32,773 nt of DNA from a virus: the IMG/VR virus record IMGVR_UViG_3300028835_001974, positions 1-32,773 of that record, one strand, 5' to 3'. A model generated the notes under the pieces. The model ran no database searches. It saw nothing but the letters and a program-made list of their open reading frames with translations, and had not been told where the DNA came from. A program made the translations under genes and the position numbers. Shown here piece by piece: positions 6,799 to 14,515 of the stretch. Every line of letters begins with the position of its first letter. Within the stretch, counting starts at the first letter, position 1.

Positions 6799-6818
6799 AT
6801 GTCACCAGGTAATGACAT
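6799..6818. promoter_or_regulatory. inverted repeat ATGTCA-N8-TGACAT before the early operon
   Basis: A perfect 6-bp inverted repeat with an 8-base spacer lies three bases upstream of the first early gene. The same half-sites, in the other order (TGACAT-TAG-ATGTCA), occur at 32658-32672 upstream of the late operon. The shared half-sites at the heads of the two main transcription units suggest binding by one phage regulator. A weak promoter candidate (TTTAGG, 17 bases, CATAAT) lies further upstream at about 6855-6885. Confidence 0.4.
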
Positions 6819-6991
6819 TCGATGCGGAAATGGGCGAAGGGGGGCAACGTAACATATATTATGGGACGTTGGCCGCCCAGCCTAAACCCAAACCACTCAA
6901 ATGTCAATATTTCCTTCTTACGATTCATTAACAGAATCTTCTAAATATTCACGTATTTGAGCCATGTTCGATACCACTAACATCCGGGATT

Positions 6992-7058
6992 AAAAAAAGT
7001 GAGGGGCCGGTTGACCCGCACGCTTCGAGCAGAATACTCGCAGAACACGCCCGGCCCC
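6992..7058 (-). terminator. putative terminator closing the late operon
   Basis: GGGGCCGG and CCGGCCCC pair around a loop of about 40 bases that itself holds a CGAG/CTCG stem. On the minus strand the structure is followed by TCAC and seven T residues (the A-run at 6992-6998). The arrangement fits an intrinsic terminator with a branched loop between the late genes and the early operon. The long loop makes it weaker than a textbook case. The surrounding gap 6797-7428 holds no convincing gene. Confidence 0.45.
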
Positions 7059-7346
7059 ATAATTGCTGGTGAAGTTTTCGCACGCGGGTCATTGCCATAT
7101 TCTGATTCCTATCCAAATCCCGATAAGGCCCGGCCAAGGCCGGACCAACAAAGACTCAATCAAACAAAGCACACCGAACTTACACCATTCAAACCCGTCA
7201 AACAAGGGAATTCTGGGAAAAATCTGCTTAAAGTGCATAAAACCGACCAAATCGGCGATGGTGAGCGCCGATCGAACAAAATATTTTCCCCGGCCCCCAA
7301 GTCCCACACCCCACAGCTTACCCCCAGAAGGCCCCAGATTGACCAG

Positions 7347-7380
7347 GGGTCGATTTTTCACCCCACCTGCCACCAATAAC
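7347..7380 (-). repeat. 34-bp conserved intergenic element, copy A
   Basis: This stretch matches 28035-28068 at 33 of 34 positions. Read on the minus strand it begins GTTATTGGTGGCAGG and ends AAAAATCGACCC. In this copy GGGGT and ACCCC pair around GAAAAATCG. The other copy pairs GTGGG with CCCAC instead, so the sequence changes still allow a hairpin. Both copies lie in non-coding gaps in the same orientation. A regulatory RNA, a protein-binding site or a recombination site are all possible. Confidence 0.7.
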
Positions 7381-7428
7381 GCCCGCTGTAGTGATTTAGG
7401 CGGTCCCAGGCCCAATTTCCGTATTCTC

Positions 7429-7457
7429 TTGACTACCCTCCATAAAAATGTTACCAT
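7429..7457 (+). promoter_or_regulatory. sigma70-type promoter of the plus-strand unit
   Basis: TTGACT (7429-7434) and TACCAT (7452-7457) are separated by exactly 17 bases, close to the consensus -35 and -10 boxes. The predicted transcript starts near 7464, about 50 bases before the lipoprotein ATG. It is oriented against all the neighbouring phage genes and would transcribe only the two small plus-strand genes, as expected for a moron expressed independently of the lytic programme. Confidence 0.65.
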
Positions 7458-7512
7458 GAATCATAATGATATAGAACAAACAAACCGAACAGATTTTTGA
7501 AAGGACAGGACG

Positions 7513-7644
7513 ATGAAAAAAATAATGAGAATTGTGATGTTGATATTGCTGTTAGTTCTGCTCAGTGGATGTTCCGGATCTTCAGACGAAAAAATATCTG
7601 TTGAACCAAAACCCGAATCAATCAAAGGCCATTATAACTTTTAG
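7513..7644 (+). CDS. small lipoprotein (43 aa)
   Basis: The frame starts at ATG 7513 after AAAGGACAGGACG and stops with TAG at 7644. The N-terminus is MKKIMRIVMLI followed by a Leu-rich stretch and the lipobox LLSGC at residues 16-20, so Cys20 is the predicted lipid-modified residue after signal peptidase II cleavage. The mature part is only 24 residues (SGSSDEKIS..., ending GHYNF). Ser21 after the Cys is compatible with outer-membrane sorting in Gram-negative hosts. It is the first gene of a two-gene plus-strand unit with its own promoter. Small phage lipoproteins include superinfection-exclusion factors and Rz1-type spanins, but neither can be assigned: there is no Rz partner and no Pro-rich region. 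Confidence 0.72.
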   Translation: MKKIMRIVMLILLLVLLSGCSGSSDEKISVEPKPESIKGHYNF

Positions 7645-7655
7645 GAGGTTGAAAA

Positions 7656-7823
7656 ATGTCATCAGAAATAACACGGAAAGGTGGTAAGTTTGAAGCTATC
7701 GGGTTCATGCTTATTATATGCAGCATAGCCAGTTTCTGTGCAAAATCTTCATTAGGAACTCTGCTGGGATTTCTGCTATTATTATTTGGTTTTATTATTT
7801 TCTTGATAGGCAGATTCTTATAA
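7656..7823 (+). CDS. small membrane protein (55 aa, two TM segments)
   Basis: ATG 7656 is preceded by TAGGAGG at ideal distance, and the frame ends with TAA at 7823. The basic N-terminus (MSSEITRKGGKFE) leads into two hydrophobic segments, about residues 14-29 (AIGFMLIICSIASFCA) and 34-53 (GTLLGFLLLLFGFIIFLI). The lipoprotein stop is 11 bases upstream, so both are made from one message. It converges on the late-operon gene ending at 7827. The protein could be a holin-like or exclusion-type membrane protein, but there is no sequence evidence for either. Confidence 0.7.
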   Translation: MSSEITRKGGKFEAIGFMLIICSIASFCAKSSLGTLLGFLLLLFGFIIFLIGRFL

Positions 7824-7826
7824 CGA

Positions 7827-8141
7827 TCATCTATTCTCCAATTTATCAAGTCTCTTCAACACCGCTTGCCATTGCTCATTGGTAATATGAGCGGGACGTT
7901 TTCCTTCCAGTATCTTGACAGGTTTTTTTTTATATTTGTCAAACGATTTTCTGGTAAGTTTTGGATTAACAGCCCTTTTTTTCTTATTTATTTTGTCACA
8001 AATTACAGCGTTATATCTTGGGTCTGCACGGATCAATGCAATAGCATTTGATCGCCTTGGTGTAGGCACACGTTGAGCTTGACATTTACCACGCCGAATA
8101 ATTCGACCGGTTTCAATATCAAACTCAGCATAGTATGCCAT
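7827..8141 (-). CDS. hypothetical basic protein after the tail tip gene (104 aa)
   Basis: The start ATG overlaps the stop of the J-like gene as TAATG, so translation is coupled to the tail tip protein. The N-terminal 20 residues (MAYYAEFDIETGRIIRRG) look like the short beta-hairpin starts of phage tail-fibre-associated proteins. The rest is Lys/Arg-rich (KINKKKRAVNPKLTRKSFDKYKKKP) and ends in the helix ITNEQWQAVLKRLDKL. It is the last gene of the late operon. No function can be assigned. Confidence 0.6.
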   Translation of the reverse strand: MAYYAEFDIETGRIIRRGKCQAQRVPTPRRSNAIALIRADPRYNAVICDKINKKKRAVNPKLTRKSFDKYKKKPVKILEGKRPAHITNEQWQAVLKRLDKLENR

Positions 8142-11100
8142 TATTTTTTTATCTCCAATGCTATTATGGTGGAGCCTTCGTTGATGAATCCGTACTCTGA
8201 AGTATTACGATTACGTGCCGCTCCGATATATTGATACCCCTTGCCCGCTTCCAGATACTCATCAAATAAGGAAATGTGAACTGGCGTATCGTGCCCAGGA
8301 TATAAATACCCATATCGTAAACCCCACACATTAACTTGTCTCACTGTGCCACCAGACGTATATGCTGTGAACCAATCACTACGAGTAAGCTGTAAAGTAA
8401 ATTCTGTACTGCTAACCAAAGTGACTTTACAAATAGCATCGTTCAATTCGATAGTTCCACCAATATCCCAAAGCCATACAAAATCATCTGTACTGAGACC
8501 ATGCGCAGCCGTTGTTGTAATTTTTACAGTATTTGAACCAGATAGCGTAATTGCACTAATCGAAAAATCAGCATAATCATCAACGGCACGAAAAATTGCG
8601 TGCATTGATTTTGAAACAGAAGTCAAATTCACACCATCCACAGAAGTATCAAAAACAATTTGACAAGGGAATCCTGTTGAAGTAAATTCAGATGTCCATA
8701 CTGCCACGCGATACAGACCAAAGCCAGCCTGGCTCATAGGACTGGGGTCCAAATACCACCATGTATCATCTTGTGCTGCCGTCAAGATTGTAACAGCCTC
8801 ATCCTTAATTTGAGCTGTGCTGATTGTGTCACCTTGTGCCATATCGACAGGGCACTCAACACCGTCCTTGTTAGTACATACCAGATACATACCAGCTGCC
8901 AAAGCTGTATCACCCGCTGCAGTTGCGAGAAATACTGTTGGCGTTTCCGGGTCCCAATAGATAAATTCCAAGGTGGTACTGTCTGGATCAATTTCATGGG
9001 TAGTACCAGCCAACCTAAACAATATAGGCTCGTCTGGATTACGTTTTGACCAACTAACAGTGTCAACGTCATCGCCTACAAATTTACAATTAGAGAGTGT
9101 CGGTCTATCTATACTTGGCAGCGGTACTGCTGCTATTAAACCCATAACCTCATGACGTGTTATTGGAGCTGGTATCGCAGCCGGACTCCATAGATAATCC
9201 GGGTTAGTTAATCCCGGATCTGTATCATCACTACCATACAACGTCCCGTCATAGGTCTCGAATTCAACATCAAAGTAATTCTGTTGTGAATGTCCCATCT
9301 TGACAATACGCCGTTTTACAATGTCCCCGTCAACGCCTATCGCTGTGCTATCATTAAGAACTGGTGTACACCCGGCATCCCAGGTCTCCTTGATTGTAAT
9401 GACCTTGCCTGCACTTGATTCTACGGTGTAGCTTTTCACCACTACCTTTTTCTCTATGGTATCATAGCTTCGTACAAAGATTATGTCGTCTTCCACGACA
9501 CCCGTCACGACACGATCAAACTCTACGGTGTCATTAGTTTCACTTTTCACGACCCTAAATGCCTGGCCCCAGCCCGGCACAGTTGCTTGCAACCTTACAA
9601 CCTTGCCCAATTTATAACGTAAAGCGGCTTTATACATTCTCGTGGAGTTAATATTCTTTATCAGTTCATTGCGCTTGAGTGCGAAGTTGCCGACCCTGGC
9701 CGCCAACGCAGCGCCTGTAACCCCGACCGCTTCCAATTGGATTACCCTGGTATACAAACCGGCATTCTCGTTTGACGCAGGACGGCTCTTGCGTTCATAA
9801 CCTTGAAGGGCATCTTTATAGAAAACCTCTGCATTACCGGCCATTTCACCGTAGCCGGCATAGCTGCTCTTCCAGGAACGGAGCATTATATTATCAAACG
9901 TTACAAGGTCAAAAGTCTCGGCTTCCGGCACTGCCTCGTCAATCCATCCCGTTAAGATAGTACCTCGCCAATAGGGTGTCATCCGTCCTATACGTGCCAC
10001 CTCGTAGGTGATTGACCAAACGCTTGTCAATTGATCACAAATGATATCGCAGGGCATTCTGTTTTCAGTCTCTTCGCCAACACCACTGGGCACTTGAGCA
10101 TCGCACCACTGGGCCCAGGTGTAGATAAAATCCAAATCGACCCGGGAGGGATCGAGTCCCTCGAATCTCTCTATTTCAAAGGGTTCACCGTCACCATCGC
10201 CGGTGATAATAGGTTGTGTGAGCTGCGCAAGATAAATCCAAGCCCTGTTACGAGTAAACTTTATCACCCACTCACCTTCCTCAAATACATTACAAAGTTT
10301 ATCATCGGATATCCATTTGACATCAACGTGACCCGACAACCGCTCGGTCGCATGTACCGTTACTCCCAGCAAAGCTCTGCCTGGACGGGTGAAAGCCTCG
10401 TCAACAACTTCTCTCAAACTACGCAGCTTCAATTCATCGCCGTAACGTGTTGCAGCTTTGTCTGCTGTTGTCTTGGTGTAGCGTAGGTCGTATTGTTTAC
10501 CGTGCTCAAGTAGCGGTTCCGCAAGTGCTGCCAGCTGAGTGTTGACGCTATAGGCTTTATAAAGTGGTTGCAGCTGGGCAGCGCTCACTGTTGTGTTAAG
10601 AATCTCAGTCCAACTATCAGCATCGCGTTCGCTTACCTCTACCTTTACACCAATACCGTGTGTCCGAACTTTGCCTTCCTTGTCATAATAAAAAAGACCG
10701 CGTGGCCAGGACAATGTATATTCTATGTCATCAAAGAAATTATTCGGGGAGGTCCATCTTACAGGTTCACCATTGACAATCAGTGTCCTGGGACGGCTCT
10801 GAAGTTTATTTTTCTCAAAACCTTTCATGCAGGTTTGGTTAAGTGTACCCACACGACTTTGGACGGTAGCTTCCGTAAAGTTATGTGCAGGTTGCCCGTT
10901 AAGATATACAGGCACATCCCCTAAACTCCATGCGCGAAGTTCGTACAGTCTATAATCAATTATTGCGGGTGTTTTCCATGAACGAAACCAAAAAGATAAC
11001 CCGGATAGTTCCACTTCAATCTTAACTTTGGTCACGCCGGCCCAGGGTCCACCAGCCTCCACTACGACAGTATCCGTATTGTACCCTTCAGTAGTAAAAC

Positions 11101-11752
11101 TTTTGGTGGCTACGAGATGATACGCACCCTCGTAATATAAATAGATTTTCTCATAACCACTGTGTGTTTGGTCACCTAATATGCGCCAATACCGGCGATA
11201 ATCAACCCTATCTATTGTCACACTGTCAAACTCAACGATTGCCTCGAATCTGCCTTTTATAGTATGACCGTAACCTTCCTCACCTTTGAAACCGACATAC
11301 GTTGTCTTGTCATCATCATTCACGTTCGCAGCTGTTTGCCACCAATTGTCGATATAGTTATCGAGCAGCTTATTGAACGTGGGTGTTCCATCAAGACAAT
11401 AATTTTCATCCGATACCACACCTCCTTCCACACCTTGTATCGGACCGCCACCATAGTCTAATATTTTATACAGAATCTCATTGCCACTGACCGGGTCCAC
11501 GTCAGTCCAATCGGCAACCACATTGCCATAATGCAAATTACGACCAAAACACAGAGGTCGCACGATACCCTCTTGCATGGTCGTATGTGGGTTCCATGCA
11601 AAGGACTGACCTCTCGGCTCATCCTGACTTTCCTTTATGTCCCCACCAAGTAACAAGCCGCCGAGATAGGACAGGCAGTATGCAACTGCCATCGCTGGAA
11701 TAGCCGTGGTTATGACCCATGCGTATATTGCTTCGAATTGTGCAAGTATCAT
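8141..11752 (-). CDS. J: tail tip / host-specificity protein, lambda J-like
   Basis: At 1203 residues this is the largest protein and has the size and position of lambda gpJ, which caps the distal tail and binds the receptor. A hydrophobic stretch (about 12-37, VITTAIPAMAVAYCLSYL) resembles the I-like segment fused to J in many phages. It is followed by the characteristic QEGIVRPLCFGRNLHYGNVV and DYGGGPIQGVEG region of the phage tail tip domain. The middle contains the beta-rich hub domains. The C-terminal 250 residues (SISAITLSGSNTVKITTTAAHGLSTDDFVWL) look like repeated fibronectin-like or ubiquitin-fold modules that often carry specificity. Start ATG overlaps the upstream stop as ATGA. Separate K and I genes of lambda are absent. 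Confidence 0.85.
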   Translation of the reverse strand: MILAQFEAIYAWVITTAIPAMAVAYCLSYLGGLLLGGDIKESQDEPRGQSFAWNPHTTMQEGIVRPLCFGRNLHYGNVVADWTDVDPVSGNEILYKILDYGGGPIQGVEGGVVSDENYCLDGTPTFNKLLDNYIDNWWQTAANVNDDDKTTYVGFKGEEGYGHTIKGRFEAIVEFDSVTIDRVDYRRYWRILGDQTHSGYEKIYLYYEGAYHLVATKSFTTEGYNTDTVVVEAGGPWAGVTKVKIEVELSGLSFWFRSWKTPAIIDYRLYELRAWSLGDVPVYLNGQPAHNFTEATVQSRVGTLNQTCMKGFEKNKLQSRPRTLIVNGEPVRWTSPNNFFDDIEYTLSWPRGLFYYDKEGKVRTHGIGVKVEVSERDADSWTEILNTTVSAAQLQPLYKAYSVNTQLAALAEPLLEHGKQYDLRYTKTTADKAATRYGDELKLRSLREVVDEAFTRPGRALLGVTVHATERLSGHVDVKWISDDKLCNVFEEGEWVIKFTRNRAWIYLAQLTQPIITGDGDGEPFEIERFEGLDPSRVDLDFIYTWAQWCDAQVPSGVGEETENRMPCDIICDQLTSVWSITYEVARIGRMTPYWRGTILTGWIDEAVPEAETFDLVTFDNIMLRSWKSSYAGYGEMAGNAEVFYKDALQGYERKSRPASNENAGLYTRVIQLEAVGVTGAALAARVGNFALKRNELIKNINSTRMYKAALRYKLGKVVRLQATVPGWGQAFRVVKSETNDTVEFDRVVTGVVEDDIIFVRSYDTIEKKVVVKSYTVESSAGKVITIKETWDAGCTPVLNDSTAIGVDGDIVKRRIVKMGHSQQNYFDVEFETYDGTLYGSDDTDPGLTNPDYLWSPAAIPAPITRHEVMGLIAAVPLPSIDRPTLSNCKFVGDDVDTVSWSKRNPDEPILFRLAGTTHEIDPDSTTLEFIYWDPETPTVFLATAAGDTALAAGMYLVCTNKDGVECPVDMAQGDTISTAQIKDEAVTILTAAQDDTWWYLDPSPMSQAGFGLYRVAVWTSEFTSTGFPCQIVFDTSVDGVNLTSVSKSMHAIFRAVDDYADFSISAITLSGSNTVKITTTAAHGLSTDDFVWLWDIGGTIELNDAICKVTLVSSTEFTLQLTRSDWFTAYTSGGTVRQVNVWGLRYGYLYPGHDTPVHISLFDEYLEAGKGYQYIGAARNRNTSEYGFINEGSTIIALEIKK

Positions 11753-13539
11753 AAATACACCTTTTCCACTACCGATGGGTCCAACCCTAATTCACCGCCC
11801 CAGTGAACGGCATTTCCTTTACCGTAACAATCTTCGAAAGTACCCGTGCATACCTGGTCCGCTTCTGGTGCACTTTTGTCATACTGACATCTTGGTCCTC
11901 CGAACAATGAAGGTGTCGCTTCAGGACACATGCTTGAACTAAACATTTGTAACGGGAACCGTTGTGTAAGTGGATTCGGGACGCCGAGTGTAAATGTTAC
12001 CCATTCGGTGTCACTTTCCGATGCAAGATTTTCATAGTCGAACTCAAGTGCTTTGACAGTTGAAGAGAGATACTTTTCGTTGACCCTTATCAGTCTAACC
12101 GCCGCACCGAGTGCACCTTCTGTTTCATTAACCAGATTCTCTATTTTACGGTTCACATCCTGGGCCACCCGCATTGTCACACGCGGGATGGAGCCATCTC
12201 CACTAAAGATTTGTTCGCCTATCTGGAGATTGAACTTGTCAAAATCATTCCCGTCGTAAGGTACATCTTCAGTATTGCGTGCAATCCTTACAGTTGCCTG
12301 TCCAGGTATCGCGATCTGGACTAACCATAACCATGCACCCCCGCTGTAAGGGTCAATCAAATGCTGTTGCATGAACGGCGGAATTTCAATGTAAATTATA
12401 TAACCTACATCTGTTGCGATCGCTGCTTCAATAATTGAACCGGTTAGAATCCTCATACCGTTAACTAAATCAGCCGCATTGACACTCTCTGAAATGATGA
12501 CTGGAAAGATACCAGCACAGCTTTGTAAATCAAAAGCAGTTGCAGATTCGGTTAGATTCGCTACGAGAACTCTCAAAGAATCTTGTACTTCTGAAACATT
12601 TGTGTTTTCAGCTATGCTCGCCAGTAGTAAGAGCGACCTATCTACCAAATCAGCGGCGTTCGTTGTTTCAGCCAGACCCGCTACTAATACTCGTAGACCG
12701 TTAACCACGTCTTCGGCACTCGCACTCTCAGAGATAGCGGTATTAAAATTGGCTATACAGCTTTGTGTATCAGTGGCACCGGCGTCCTCAGAAATAGCAG
12801 CAAGAAAATTACCCGCACAACTCTGTGTATCCTCTGCTTGGGTGGTTTCTTCCGGTACCGAGCATAAGACGTCTGGATGTTGTGCCCAGCTCGGTGTGTT
12901 AATAGGCGTTAAATCATACCCGCCTCTTTTATCATCATCATCACTAACCAAATCCCAATATGCGATAAGACCATTAGGATAAACTGAAGGCCGCTCTTCA
13001 GCTACCAAACCTGGTAAAATATTCGCTTCAAAATAATCAGCTTGGTCACTTGCAGTTGCTCCAGGCAAATACCACAGGTCCCAGATGGCCGCCTCTGCTA
13101 TCTGTCCGGTCAAATGGGCTTCTACAGGATCACGGCCAAAAGCGCCTAAAATAAATCTATCAAGATTAACCAGCGTTAAGTTACCTGAATTGGTATTCTT
13201 GTTTGCAGCGTTTATCAAAATACGTCTATCAGTTGCAGATACAAATAATCCACAGATGTGATACCAAGTGACATCTGCAATGACTTGAGCACATTTAGCA
13301 TAATTTCTATTTGCATTGTTACGAGTTTCGATATAACACTTATCTTCCGTTGTACTAAACCATAAGGAATGCACATATTTAGTTGCAGACTTATCACGTA
13401 CCTCCATAATACCGCTTGTTGAAGAAGTGACATTTACCTCGATGCGAAACCTACAAGCCATCACAAACGGATACTCTGTAACGGGAGCCTCTTCTCTAAT
13501 TAAGTATTCAGATTGTGTATGGTCTAATGCCCGAGCCAT
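11749..13539 (-). CDS. minor tail protein, LamG-like domain fused to lambda L-like protein
   Basis: The 596-residue protein has three parts. Residues 1-220 look like a concanavalin/LamG fold (FVMACRFRIEV, DVTWYHICGLFV, LTGQIAEAAIWD, NGLIAYWDL). Residues 230-377 are a 20-residue repeat. Residues 385-596 resemble lambda minor tail protein L: a DPYSGGAWLWLVQIAIPG start and a C-terminal Cys cluster (Cys538, Cys551, Cys564, Cys571). In lambda gpL four C-terminal Cys hold a [4Fe-4S] cluster, so the same is likely here. It sits between the M-like and J-like genes, the lambda L slot. The extra N-terminal 385 residues are unusual and may display a sugar-binding module at the tail tip. Confidence 0.78.
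   Translation of the reverse strand: MARALDHTQSEYLIREEAPVTEYPFVMACRFRIEVNVTSSTSGIMEVRDKSATKYVHSLWFSTTEDKCYIETRNNANRNYAKCAQVIADVTWYHICGLFVSATDRRILINAANKNTNSGNLTLVNLDRFILGAFGRDPVEAHLTGQIAEAAIWDLWYLPGATASDQADYFEANILPGLVAEERPSVYPNGLIAYWDLVSDDDDKRGGYDLTPINTPSWAQHPDVLCSVPEETTQAEDTQSCAGNFLAAISEDAGATDTQSCIANFNTAISESASAEDVVNGLRVLVAGLAETTNAADLVDRSLLLLASIAENTNVSEVQDSLRVLVANLTESATAFDLQSCAGIFPVIISESVNAADLVNGMRILTGSIIEAAIATDVGYIIYIEIPPFMQQHLIDPYSGGAWLWLVQIAIPGQATVRIARNTEDVPYDGNDFDKFNLQIGEQIFSGDGSIPRVTMRVAQDVNRKIENLVNETEGALGAAVRLIRVNEKYLSSTVKALEFDYENLASESDTEWVTFTLGVPNPLTQRFPLQMFSSSMCPEATPSLFGGPRCQYDKSAPEADQVCTGTFEDCYGKGNAVHWGGELGLDPSVVEKVYL
12433..12852 (-). repeat. seven exact-length 20-residue (60-bp) coding repeats in the L-like gene
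   Basis: Residues 230-369 form seven units of exactly 20 amino acids, with a partial eighth (370-377). The pattern is [S/A/T]-E-x3-A-x-D-x11-[I/L], with units such as SESVNAADLVNGMRILTGSI. Similar Ala/Ser/Asp repeats occur in tail and fibre proteins and probably form a rigid spacer. The units differ considerably at DNA level, showing age or selection rather than recent duplication. Confidence 0.8.
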
Positions 13540-13560
13540 TATAATTTTCCTCTATACGAA

Positions 13561-14145
13561 TTACAGGCTCGCAGTATAAGTGACATTCAATGTGTCGGTA
13601 TTTGCCACTACCTTGTCACCGCCGGTGAACAATCCTGCCGAGTAAAGTGTACCACTTGTATTATCAATCGTGTTGACAGCACCGGTATGAAATACAAGGA
13701 AACAACCCTTCACAGTTCCCGCTCCGGTGAAGACGAAAGCAAGTGCCGCTGAAAGTGCTTTGGAACCAGCCGCCGCTGCGTCCCAGGCACAGGTTTTTCT
13801 CGGTGCTGTATAAGTGGGAGCATTTGTATCGCCGGCTTCTTTCCATCCAGCATGAGAAGTCATTGTATCACCCGCTGCCACTTCCGACCAGTCAACCGAA
13901 CTAATCAGACCCATAAACGGCCCGGTCACTGTATAGGCGGCTCCAGCAAGATACTCGTCTAATGCTTTGTTCATGCCTATCGTACAGACCACGTTCTCAA
14001 TGGTGTCACGCCATTTGAGATTGCCGTCCTTGTCAAAGCACTCGGCGACAAATCTTCCATGAGCTTTTGCACCTTCCGTCATGTCTGATTTACGTACCAG
14101 GGCAGCACTACATCTACTGTTTGCATTTGCTTTTTCGGTGTTCAT
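13561..14145 (-). CDS. phage structural protein of unknown role, probably tail-associated (194 aa)
   Basis: The start at ATG 14145 is chosen because AAGGAG lies eight bases upstream. Longer readings would overlap the M-like gene. The protein has a pattern I have seen in many phage structural modules: RFVAECFDKDGNLKWRDTIEN, then FMGLISSVDW, GDTMTSHAGW, and a C-terminal GTLYSAGLFTGGDKVV. It is beta-rich and probably part of the virion, but the family has no firm role. It lies between the M-like and L-like genes, where lambda has no gene, so it may be a tip or decoration component. Confidence 0.65.
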   Translation of the reverse strand: MNTEKANANSRCSAALVRKSDMTEGAKAHGRFVAECFDKDGNLKWRDTIENVVCTIGMNKALDEYLAGAAYTVTGPFMGLISSVDWSEVAAGDTMTSHAGWKEAGDTNAPTYTAPRKTCAWDAAAAGSKALSAALAFVFTGAGTVKGCFLVFHTGAVNTIDNTSGTLYSAGLFTGGDKVVANTDTLNVTYTASL

Positions 14146-14164
14146 TTTTGTTTCTCCTTTTACT

Positions 14165-14512
14165 TTATGGTGAACTCTGTCGAAAATTAAATCCCATTCT
14201 CCAAAGGTCCCCGCGGCCTTCAAGCCTACAGCTGGGCTTACTGATAAAAATGACTTCGTAAGTCACCTTGTCTTGTTTGTTGAGCCAATAAAAAGGTACT
14301 TCCTTGTTATCCTCGTAAAATTCCATTATCCACAGTTTGTCCGCGTTCGGAACACAGGGCTTTTCAAAGGTAAACGTCCTCGCGTCAAAGGTAACCACTT
14401 TGTTGAGCACCGGATAACCGCTCGCTGTTTTGCCAATCAGGACCGCGTCATCAGACGGCTCGTCTCTGAAAGTTAGATTCGGTTTACGTTCTATGTCCGG
14501 GAATGTTTCCAT
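14165..14512 (-). CDS. M: minor tail protein, lambda M-like
   Basis: The 115-residue protein is encoded directly after the tape measure gene, which is the slot of lambda M, a tail tip component. It has the small beta-sandwich look of that family: AVLIGKTASGYPVLNKVVTFDARTF, then KLWIMEFYEDNKEVPF, and a C-terminal LWRMGFNFRQ strand. The ribosome site AGGAG is 13 bases before the ATG and lies inside the end of the tape measure gene. The assignment leans on gene order as well as sequence. Confidence 0.62.
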   Translation of the reverse strand: METFPDIERKPNLTFRDEPSDDAVLIGKTASGYPVLNKVVTFDARTFTFEKPCVPNADKLWIMEFYEDNKEVPFYWLNKQDKVTYEVIFISKPSCRLEGRGDLWRMGFNFRQSSP

Positions 14513-14515
14513 TGG

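Noticed and set aside
6949-7500. Frames of 62-145 residues on both strands around 7 kb
   Set aside because: They cross the terminator hairpin, the plus-strand promoter and the 34-bp repeat, and have no family resemblance or ribosome site. The region is better read as non-coding.
7622-7849. Minus-strand 75-residue frame
   Set aside because: It is antisense to the plus-strand lipoprotein and membrane genes, which have a promoter, ribosome sites, a lipobox and TM segments. The minus frame has none of these.
12479-12982. Plus-strand 167-residue frame
   Set aside because: It is the shadow of the repeat region of the L-like protein; Ser/Ala-rich translation arises from the 60-bp repeat.
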